From an uncultured Rhizobiaceae group bacterium (lineage in GTDB: Bacteria; Pseudomonadota; Alphaproteobacteria; Rhizobiales; Rhizobiaceae): a stretch of DNA of 6,061 bases. The notes under the pieces are model-generated. The model made no database searches, was not told the DNA's origin, and saw only the letters and a program-made list of their open reading frames with translations. Shown here one piece after another: positions 1 to 5,896 of this stretch. Every line of letters starts with the position of its first letter. Within the stretch, counting starts at the first letter, position 1. Position numbers and translations under genes: made by a program. The stretch spans positions 1-6,061 of the forward strand of contig CALFBU010000105.1 of the NCBI GenBank assembly GCA_937951455.1. The letters are read 5' to 3'.

Positions 1-755
1 AAGAGTTCTGTCTGAGGTGCGTGGCCGATGGCAATGAAAACGCCATGCGTTGCAAAATCTGTGATTTCCCCAGTGTTGCGATTTTTAATTTTCACACCAG
101 TGACAGAAGGCGGGATGCTCTCTTCACCTGTTATTTCTACAAGTTCGCTGTCCCAAATAATGTCGATGTTTTCTTTCTTGAAAACACGCTCCTGCAAGAT
201 GCGTTCTGCGCGGAATTCATCCCGTCGGTGTAGAATTGTCACTTTAGATGCAAGGTTGGAAAGGTAAAGCGCTTCTTCAATTGCGGTGTTACCACCGCCT
301 ACGACGACCACTTCCTTGCCGCGATAGAAAAATCCGTCACAGGTGGCACAGGCTGAAACGCCGAAACCCATGAAGGTTTGTTCTGAAGGCAGACCTAGCC
401 ATTTTGCTTTAGCGCCTGTGCAGATGATCAGCGTATCAGCTGTGTAAATCGTACCACTATCCCCAACAGCCTTGAAGGGGCGAACGTCCAGATCAACTTC
501 CATAATATGGTCATTGATGATGTTGGTGCCAACGTTCTTGGCTTGCTCAAGCATTTGTTCCATCATCCAAGGGCCTTGAACAGCTTCTGCGTAGCCTGGA
601 TAATTTTCAACTTCAGTTGTAATCATCAATTGCCCGCCTTGTTCCAGGCCTGCAACCATTGTTGGCTCCAGCATGGCGCGCGCGCCATAAATGGCTGCAC
701 TATAACCTGCAGGGCCAGAACCAATAATAAGCATTTTAGTGTGATGTGTAGACAT
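1..755 (-). CDS. trxB: Thioredoxin reductase, NADPH-dependent (N-terminal 251 residues; 3' end outside window)
   Basis: Cytoplasmic flavoenzyme that passes electrons from NADPH through FAD and a redox-active cysteine pair to thioredoxin, supporting ribonucleotide reduction and thiol repair. The reverse-strand translation shows, in order, the FAD-binding GSGPAGYSAA (residues 12–21), GGQLMITTEVENYPG (40–54), the redox centre CATCDG with C136 and C139, the NADPH-binding GGGNTAIEEA (153–162), HRRDEFRA (176–183), and GVFIAIGHAPQTEL running into the window edge (238–251). TrxB is usually about 315–320 residues, so roughly 70 C-terminal residues including the last FAD-contacting segment lie beyond position 1. 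The ATG at 755 is chosen because MSTHHTK matches the usual start of alphaproteobacterial TrxB. An in-frame ATG at 767 would add MVEL, and neither has a strong ribosome binding site. The upstream neighbour on the same strand is the cyclic di-GMP gene, separated by 140 bases with a terminator, so trxB probably has its own promoter. Confidence 0.97.
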   Translation of the reverse strand, partial: MSTHHTKMLIIGSGPAGYSAAIYGARAMLEPTMVAGLEQGGQLMITTEVENYPGYAEAVQGPWMMEQMLEQAKNVGTNIINDHIMEVDLDVRPFKAVGDSGTIYTADTLIICTGAKAKWLGLPSEQTFMGFGVSACATCDGFFYRGKEVVVVGGGNTAIEEALYLSNLASKVTILHRRDEFRAERILQERVFKKENIDIIWDSELVEITGEESIPPSVTGVKIKNRNTGEITDFATHGVFIAIGHAPQTEL

Positions 756-777
756 AAGCTCAACCATGATTTGTTTC

Positions 778-793
778 TTGTTATAGATAACAA
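778..793. promoter_or_regulatory. Perfect 16-bp palindrome upstream of trxB; candidate operator/promoter overlap
   Basis: TTGTTAT and ATAACAA form a perfect 7-bp inverted repeat around a 2-base centre, 22 bases upstream of the chosen trxB start (10 bases from the alternative ATG at 767). Read on the trxB strand, the palindrome contains TATCTA or TTATCT, a possible -10 element. A TTGTAA about 17–18 bases further upstream could be the matching -35. A palindrome over a -10 box is typical of a repressor or activator site, but the binding protein cannot be named from sequence. The promoter match is weak and the region is AT-rich, so this is a candidate only. Confidence 0.3.
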
Positions 794-824
794 TCGGGCA
801 GGGCATATTACAAGGGTAGAACGT

Positions 825-854
825 ACAACACACACAGGTTTGAACGTGTGTTGT
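825..854. repeat. 9-bp inverted repeat in the gap upstream of trxB
   Basis: ACAACACAC (825–833) is the exact reverse complement of GTGTGTTGT (846–854), with a 12-base loop. It lies between the terminator of the cyclic di-GMP gene and the possible trxB promoter. There is no long T run directly after it on the minus strand, so it does not look like a terminator for the minus-strand genes. It could be a protein-binding site or a leader RNA hairpin. The arms are alternating CA/TG-rich sequence, which makes a chance origin easier. Confidence 0.4.
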
Positions 855-871
855 TATGCTTTATTTTGTTG

Positions 872-908
872 AAAAACCAGTTGATCCAAGCAAAATCAAC
901 CGGTTTTT
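872..908 (-). terminator. Intrinsic terminator of the cyclic di-GMP gene, overlapping its stop codon
   Basis: The arms are 872–885 and 895–908: AAAAACC plus GTTGAT against ATCAAC plus GGTTTTT. They pair over 13 of 14 positions, with one A·C mismatch (879/901) and a 9-base loop. Read on the minus strand the hairpin ends in a run of five T (876 to 872), as expected for rho-independent termination of the gene that stops at 896. The plus strand has an eight-T run (904–911), so the element is symmetrical in form. The TGA stop (898–896) lies within the stem. This should insulate trxB from readthrough. Confidence 0.7.
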
Positions 909-3403
909 TTTGCTTGAGTATCAGCATTTTTAGCAGTTGTTGTCTCGTCTTTACCAGAGACAATAAGGTCAACAGTCTTGCTATCATCCATAGCCTTGTT
1001 TTCCTTGATTTCCGGTCTGCCATAATAATAGCCCTGGAGATGGTCACACCCGAGCTTTTTCAAAAGTGCGGCTTGTTCTTTTGTCTCCACGCCTTCACCA
1101 ACTGTTACGAGGCCCAGCGACGAAGCAAGGTTTGTTATGGCTTGAATGACCGGTGCAGCATTTGCATTTTCATCACTCAGCTTGTCGACAAAAGATTTGT
1201 CAATTTTGATACGGTCAACGTCAAAGTCCGCAATGTAGGAAAGAGAAGAATATCCTGTTCCAAAGTCATCCAGTGATACTCTAACACCTAAAGCTCTTAG
1301 TTGACGGATTGTCGAGATCGTCAACTCCGGATCAATGATCAGGACGCTTTCAGTCATCTCAATTTCCAGGCGATGAGCAGGTAAGCCCGATGTCGCAAGA
1401 GCTCCTAGCACAGTGTGCATGAAGTTTGGTGCTGTGATTTGCTTAACGGAAACATTCACGGCGATTGAAGCCTCATTCTTCCAACTTACAGCTTCCAAAC
1501 ATGCTTGTTTCAAAACCCATTCACCGATAGCGATGATACTGCCGCTGGCTTCTGCTATGGGTATGAAAACGTCTGGACCTATCTTACCTTTGGTTGGATG
1601 TTCCCATCTCAAAAGCGCTTCCATCCCAGCATGCTCGATAGGCTTTTCGGCCCCATTCTCATCAAAGCTTACAGAAACAATCGGTTGGTAGGCAATTTTA
1701 AATTGCCCCAGCCTTAACGCGTTTCGCACGTCAAGCTCCAGTATTTTAGTGGATCGATTTTCTTCATCTATATCAAAGTTAAAGCGACGCTGTGTTGATT
1801 TACCATCTGCTTTGGCGCGGTATAATGCCATGTCAGCTCGGTTGATGAGTTGCGTAATTTCAGTCCCATCTTCAGGCGCTATAATATAGCCCACAGATGC
1901 ACCAATACGGATTTCATTGCCCTCAAACAAGAAGGGCTCTGCCATCAAGTCAACAATTTTTTCGGCAATTTTGTCGGTTGTTTCTTTGAGGTTTGATTTC
2001 TCATTGCGTCGATCTCTTGCAAAGGTTACGGAGAATTCATCGCCACCAAAGCGAGCAATTGTACATTCATCCGCTCGTCTTAATCCATTTTCATGGACTG
2101 CTTTTTTCAAACGTTTTGCGACTTCAACCAAAACAGCGTCTCCTGCTGCATGACCAGATGTGTCATTCACTGCTTTAAAGTGGTCTAGATCAATTAGAAG
2201 AATGCTAAACTCACGATTGGAAATATGCCATCTGTTTACCTGCTCATTGAAGGTTGAACGGTTTGCTAGGCCTGTTAATGCATCATGTTTAGCAAGATAG
2301 CGTATATTTTTCTCGGCTTCCATCGCAGCAGTTGCATCAGCACAAATGCCTCTGTACCCAAGGAATTTTCCATTGTCCCATTGTGGCTTGCCGCGGGTCA
2401 TAATCCATTTAACTGATCCATCTCTGACGTCTTTAACACTGAGTGTAATGTCGTGGAATTCTTCCATTCGAGAAAGGGAATCCATTAGTCGATTTATATT
2501 CTCATCGCTTTCCGGTGTTGCATGCAGGCGTGCTAATTTCGGAGTGCTAGTCTCTTGAAGAGACTTTAGGTCATAACCCAATATGTCCAGAATTTGTTGT
2601 GGTACTCTTGTCGCAACGCCCTGAGCGTTTGTTTCCCAAAGCCATTCCGTCGACTGGCTTTCATAATCTTTAAGCAAAAGATCGATCACATCGCTTTTCT
2701 CTTTAATACTCTGCGTGTTTGCGAACGCAGCAAAGAATGAGATGGTTCGTTCTTTAACGGACGCTACCAATCCAGCAGTTGCAAAAACAGAGAATATCGC
2801 GATACAAAAATCAGCAAGTTCGCCTGTTCTGAAACCGGAGTGAAGCGCAACGATTGTGTGAATCGTTCCAGCTATTGCCAGCCAAGTAAATGCAGCTTTT
2901 GGTACCCTCGCCAATGATACGGCACCTGCAGCCAAGATGCCGGTCATGATGGCTGTGATCATGCCGCGTTCAATGCCATCCGTAATCCCATAAAAGAAAA
3001 TAATCGGGAAACACCAAAGCGTGGAAAGTATTGCAGAAGAGAGAATAAGATTGCGAATGGATTTTTCTGAACCGGAATACTCTGTTTTTGCCTTGGCGCG
3101 TGCATTACTTTTGTTCAGAGTAAATAAGGATAAGCCCACCAAGACGACGCACCAGGTTACCGCCAATACGTTTAGCCATTGGGTTGCGCCCAATAGATTT
3201 ACTGTCAGTAATGTTGCAAATAATATGTTTCCCAACATCATGGCTGAGGTAAGCGAGTAAACAGACTTGACCTGTAGTTTGCGAATTTCGCGTCCGCCAG
3301 CCTCGCCGAATTGATTTTCATCAAATTCTTCGAGATTAAATATGCTAAGCAGCTTTTTTGCTTTGTTTTTTAGAATATTTTCAGTCAATTTGATGTCCAC
3401 CAC
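896..3403 (-). CDS. Membrane-anchored PAS–GGDEF–EAL protein (cyclic di-GMP cyclase/phosphodiesterase)
   Basis: Probable bifunctional enzyme of cyclic di-GMP turnover, about 835 residues from a GTG start. Six hydrophobic segments lie near residues 50–72, 76–96, 117–139, 144–166, 170–188 and 194–215. A helical linker follows, then a PAS domain (about 250–362, from EWLWETNAQG to GYRGICADAT). The GGDEF domain (about 369–534) has DLDHFK, NDTSGHAAGD and an intact RFGGDEF motif (GGDEF 453–457), so cyclase activity is plausible. The EAL domain (about 554–799) has EALLRWEHP (E595), NVSVKQ (N650), EMTES (E682), DDFGTGYSS (D712, D713), IKIDKSF (K733), GEGVET (E770) and LQGYYYGRP (Q790), so all expected catalytic and metal residues are present. 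A polar 36-residue tail rich in K, D and T follows. Start choice: the frame is open to a TTG at 3496, but that has no good ribosome binding site. GTG at 3403 (or the adjacent GTG at 3400) has CGGGA at suitable spacing. TTG at 3388 is also possible. The gene is divergent from the polysaccharide genes. The activity balance and the signal sensed are unknown. Confidence 0.95.
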   Translation of the reverse strand: MVDIKLTENILKNKAKKLLSIFNLEEFDENQFGEAGGREIRKLQVKSVYSLTSAMMLGNILFATLLTVNLLGATQWLNVLAVTWCVVLVGLSLFTLNKSNARAKAKTEYSGSEKSIRNLILSSAILSTLWCFPIIFFYGITDGIERGMITAIMTGILAAGAVSLARVPKAAFTWLAIAGTIHTIVALHSGFRTGELADFCIAIFSVFATAGLVASVKERTISFFAAFANTQSIKEKSDVIDLLLKDYESQSTEWLWETNAQGVATRVPQQILDILGYDLKSLQETSTPKLARLHATPESDENINRLMDSLSRMEEFHDITLSVKDVRDGSVKWIMTRGKPQWDNGKFLGYRGICADATAAMEAEKNIRYLAKHDALTGLANRSTFNEQVNRWHISNREFSILLIDLDHFKAVNDTSGHAAGDAVLVEVAKRLKKAVHENGLRRADECTIARFGGDEFSVTFARDRRNEKSNLKETTDKIAEKIVDLMAEPFLFEGNEIRIGASVGYIIAPEDGTEITQLINRADMALYRAKADGKSTQRRFNFDIDEENRSTKILELDVRNALRLGQFKIAYQPIVSVSFDENGAEKPIEHAGMEALLRWEHPTKGKIGPDVFIPIAEASGSIIAIGEWVLKQACLEAVSWKNEASIAVNVSVKQITAPNFMHTVLGALATSGLPAHRLEIEMTESVLIIDPELTISTIRQLRALGVRVSLDDFGTGYSSLSYIADFDVDRIKIDKSFVDKLSDENANAAPVIQAITNLASSLGLVTVGEGVETKEQAALLKKLGCDHLQGYYYGRPEIKENKAMDDSKTVDLIVSGKDETTTAKNADTQAKKTG

Positions 3404-3650
3404 TTGTAAAATCCCGAGAAAACCTAGCTTGCAAGGTATTAACGTTGGGTCACTTTTTACAACTTTGCCACGGTTTTGAGTTTTTGGGTTAATCAAAGAC
3501 TAATAATGCTTCACACGTCGAATTCATTGCTATCAGCATGATCAGGCGTACTTCAAATCTGTTTATATATTCTAATAGGATAGGTTTGCAGGAAGTTTGT
3601 TTTGGTGTTACGAGACGCAGCATATCATTTTCATTCAGAAGCATACCCAA
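3404..3650. promoter_or_regulatory. Divergent intergenic region between the cyclic di-GMP gene and the polysaccharide operon
   Basis: About 247 AT-rich bases lie between the two chosen starts, so promoters for both directions should be here. On the minus strand, TAATAC (3441–3436) with TTGTAA (3462–3457) is a possible -10/-35 pair, but the spacer is only 15 bases. If real, transcription would start downstream of the TTG at 3496 and support the GTG start. On the plus strand, the TATATATTCTAAT stretch near 3565–3577 is the best -10-like sequence, without a clear -35. A weak ribosome binding site, AGAAG (3637–3641), precedes the ATG at 3651 by nine bases. A 38-codon plus-strand frame (3538–3654) also lies here. 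No strong operator, riboswitch or terminator was recognised. Confidence 0.4.
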
Positions 3651-4436
3651 ATGAGCGTTGCCAATATTGTTTGTATAAAATGGGGCGACAAGTTCCCTCC
3701 TTACTATGTGAACCGGCTGTATGCCGGCGTAAAGCGCAATATCAAGCGACCGTTCAGGTTTGTATGCTTTACAGAAAATTCGGATGGTATTCGCGATGAG
3801 GTAGAAGTTCATCCTTTGCCGGTTGTACCCTTTGAAGAAGAAATGGTGACAGCCATGACGACGGGCAAGCGCCGGGGTGCCTGGCGTAAGGTTACCATGA
3901 TGAAACCTGATGAGGTTGGGCTGGAAGGTCCTACACTCGTGATGGATTTGGATGTTGTTGTTTCTGGCCCAATGGATGGTTTTTTTGATCACGCGCCTGG
4001 TAAAATTTGCATGGGTCGAGATTGGTTAGAGCGTCGCCGTCGCCGTGTTGGTGGGCATGGTTCTGTTTATCGTTTTGATCCTGGTAAACACGACTTCTTA
4101 TACACTGAGTTTGCGGATGATATTCAAACTGCGGTCGCTTACAAAGGTGAACAGCGTTATATTTCTCTGACAGCCCATAAATACAAACAACTTGAATATT
4201 TTCCAGATGGTTGGATATGTTCTTTCAAGCGCCAAGGTATTCCAATGATGCCTTTAAATTTTGTAATTGAGCCGCGTTTGCCAGAAGTCTGCCGTGTCAT
4301 GTGTTTTCATGGCGATCCTAAGATGGAAGAAGCCATTATTGGGGCAGGAACAAAATTACGCTACAAAACAAAGCCTGCCAAATGGTTGCGTGAACTCTGG
4401 CTTGATACGCATGAGCGCGATTGGATGCCGTCATGA
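3651..4436 (+). CDS. Putative GT-A-fold glycosyltransferase (DxD motif), 261 residues
   Basis: Likely cytoplasmic enzyme that transfers a sugar from a nucleotide-sugar donor, probably in surface polysaccharide or glycolipid synthesis. No signal peptide or membrane segment is visible. The N-terminus begins VANIVCIKWGDKFPPYYVN and continues through RPFRFVCFTEN, like small bacterial transferases of the nucleotide-diphospho-sugar superfamily. The hydrophobic strand TLVMDLDVVV places a DxD motif at D99–D101, the usual metal/nucleotide-sugar site. Further on are GEQRYIS (166–172), WICSFKRQG (188–196) and CFHGDPK (218–224), where H220 may be a third metal ligand as in GT8-like enzymes. The frame is open from a TTG at 3597, but the ATG at 3651 is preferred because the protein pattern begins there and AGAAG precedes it. 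The stop overlaps the next start (ATGA), so the two are very likely one translationally coupled operon. Donor, acceptor and exact family are not determinable here. Confidence 0.85.
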   Translation: MSVANIVCIKWGDKFPPYYVNRLYAGVKRNIKRPFRFVCFTENSDGIRDEVEVHPLPVVPFEEEMVTAMTTGKRRGAWRKVTMMKPDEVGLEGPTLVMDLDVVVSGPMDGFFDHAPGKICMGRDWLERRRRRVGGHGSVYRFDPGKHDFLYTEFADDIQTAVAYKGEQRYISLTAHKYKQLEYFPDGWICSFKRQGIPMMPLNFVIEPRLPEVCRVMCFHGDPKMEEAIIGAGTKLRYKTKPAKWLRELWLDTHERDWMPS

Positions 4437-5896
4437 GCATCCGTTTATTGTGCGTTTCCACGGCTGATAATACCGACAAGATACTAGAAGCGCTGGTTAA
4501 AAATTCGGATGATATTGATTTACGTCTACATTTTGGAAATGACATGGCGGATTTCAAAGCGTCGTCTCTTTCGCGCATGGACACCCGAAAAGGCCAGCGT
4601 GGGCATTTGATGCGTGATCAACATTATGCCGGTGATAATTATGAATTGTTGTCTTCGCCTGTTTTTCGTCAAAGTATGGAGCGTACGGTAGATCAATTGT
4701 TCAGATATTCCGATGGTTATCGTTATCGCTCTCATAATTTGAAAAACCTGCAGGATTACCTCGATTATTTTTACATTTTAAGCGATATGCTCGCTCAGAA
4801 AATTAAGGAAGAAAACATCACGCATGCGTTGTTTTTCAACGTCCCGCATCTGGTATGCGATACGGTTTTGTATGATATTTGCAAATGCCTTGGGATTAAA
4901 ACACTTGTACTCACGCAGTCCATTTTCCCAGGTAAATATTTCTCAATGGAAGCGGTAGAAGATTTTGGTTTTTTTGGTGGGAAAAAATCAAAGGCAAAGC
5001 CTATGCTAATCGATCAAAAAGAAAACCTTGATTTGTTTTACATGAAGGATATTGGCCAGGCACCGGACAAGGGCGGGAAGCTTTCTATGAGAGGTTGGTT
5101 TAATATTCTGGCTTATATTCTGCTTAAAAAGCCTAGCATGCTTTTGCAGCCATTTCATTTTTTCAGATTGATCAAAAGAGCCAGAAAAATTTACTCTGGG
5201 TTTCCATCCTGGCGTGATCCATTTTCACGGTTTTTCCATGAAAACGAAATGGCTTACTTTGAACATTTGATGGAATTTGAAAATCAGCAAATTGATATTG
5301 AACAACGCTTTATATATTTTCCATTGCAGCTACAGCCCGAGATGACAACGTCATCCTTGGGAGGTCGGTATCGCGACCAGCTTTTAGCCATTGAAGAGCT
5401 TTCGAGAATTTTGCCAGATGATGTGAAAATTTATGTGAAAGAAAACCCAAAGCAGGGTGCTTACTCACGTGGGCCTTTATTCTTCCATCGTTTGAACCGA
5501 ATTCCGAATGTTGTTTTCATGCCTTCTTTTGCGAATACCAATACGTTGATCGCCCATTGTGAGGGGGTTGCTACGATTACGGGCACCGTGGGCTGGGAAG
5601 CTGTTCGTAAGGGTAAGAAAGCAATCGTCTTTGGCAGTACTTGGTATTCAAGTTTCCCTGGTGTTTTCAGGTGGTCGAACGCATTCAAATATTCTACTTT
5701 TGAAAAGTATAGAATCGATCATAGCGAACTTGAACAATCCGCAGGTGCGCTTCTTGCAGCATGCCATGATGGTGTTGTGGAGCGTCACTACGTCAAGATT
5801 GATGAAGGTCACGATGTGGATAAAAATATTTCAACTGTTGTTGAGATATTGAAAGCTTTGTTATCTGCAAAAAAATCACCGATTTTTAGAGCTTAG
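4433..5896 (+). CDS. Capsule polysaccharide biosynthesis-like protein (Capsule_synth / KpsC-KpsS-like), 487 residues
   Basis: Probable GT-B-type transferase or related enzyme of capsule or other surface polysaccharide synthesis. The N-terminal half is divergent, with NITHALFFNVPHL (128–140) and a switch to IKTLVLTQSIFPGKYF (155–170). The C-terminal half carries the recognisable part: FIYFPLQLQPEMTTSS (293–308), GGRYRDQLLAI (310–320), LPDDVKIYVKENPKQG (327–342), then NVVFMPSFANTNTLI (359–373) and GTVGWEAVRKGKKAIVFG (384–401) followed by WY (404–405). This matches the family pattern of a PLQ.QPE strand, VKE.P, and G..GWEA..GK..I.FG. No signal peptide is visible. A hydrophobic, basic stretch near 222–250 could be a peripheral membrane contact. 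The ATG at 4433 overlaps the upstream stop by four bases (ATGA), whereas the in-frame TTG at 4421 lies inside the upstream gene. The 3' end overlaps a convergent gene. KpsC/KpsS-type Kdo transfer is one possibility, but the specific substrate is not established. Confidence 0.82.
   Translation: MSIRLLCVSTADNTDKILEALVKNSDDIDLRLHFGNDMADFKASSLSRMDTRKGQRGHLMRDQHYAGDNYELLSSPVFRQSMERTVDQLFRYSDGYRYRSHNLKNLQDYLDYFYILSDMLAQKIKEENITHALFFNVPHLVCDTVLYDICKCLGIKTLVLTQSIFPGKYFSMEAVEDFGFFGGKKSKAKPMLIDQKENLDLFYMKDIGQAPDKGGKLSMRGWFNILAYILLKKPSMLLQPFHFFRLIKRARKIYSGFPSWRDPFSRFFHENEMAYFEHLMEFENQQIDIEQRFIYFPLQLQPEMTTSSLGGRYRDQLLAIEELSRILPDDVKIYVKENPKQGAYSRGPLFFHRLNRIPNVVFMPSFANTNTLIAHCEGVATITGTVGWEAVRKGKKAIVFGSTWYSSFPGVFRWSNAFKYSTFEKYRIDHSELEQSAGALLAACHDGVVERHYVKIDEGHDVDKNISTVVEILKALLSAKKSPIFRA
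5871..5887. terminator. Weak AT-rich inverted repeat at the convergent gene ends
   Basis: AAAAATC (5871–5877) pairs with GATTTTT (5881–5887) around a 3-base loop. It lies exactly where the capsule-like gene and the convergent minus-strand gene end, with A and T runs on either side, so it might stop transcription in both directions. The stem has only one G·C pair and a very small loop, so it is much weaker than the hairpin at 872–908 and may be incidental. Confidence 0.2.

Noticed and set aside
507..872. 121-codon plus-strand open frame
   Set aside because: It is antisense to the well-supported trxB N-terminus and extends through the terminator region. The product is cysteine- and histidine-rich with no recognisable domain.
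808..1047. Frameshift extension at the A8 run (minus strand, 911–904) near the end of the cyclic di-GMP gene
   Set aside because: Slippage could add a short tail in another frame, but the A run is simply the 5' arm flank of a terminator hairpin, and the in-frame protein is already complete through the EAL domain.
848..1276. 142-codon plus-strand open frame
   Set aside because: It is antisense to the conserved EAL C-terminus and starts inside inverted-repeat sequence. It is a shadow frame.
3597..3650. Upstream TTG start for the glycosyltransferase
   Set aside because: GGAAG is only one base from this TTG, and the 18 added residues (MFWCYETQHIIF…) do not resemble the usual compact N-terminus, which begins at VANIVCIKWG.
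3489..3992. 167-codon minus-strand open frame across the glycosyltransferase start
   Set aside because: It lies antisense to the coding part of the DxD glycosyltransferase, has no family pattern, and overlaps the intergenic region. The plus-strand frame shows clear motifs.
4421..4432. Longer TTG start for the capsule-like gene
   Set aside because: The ATG at 4433 makes a standard ATGA coupling with the upstream stop, and the added residues would be encoded inside the upstream gene without support.
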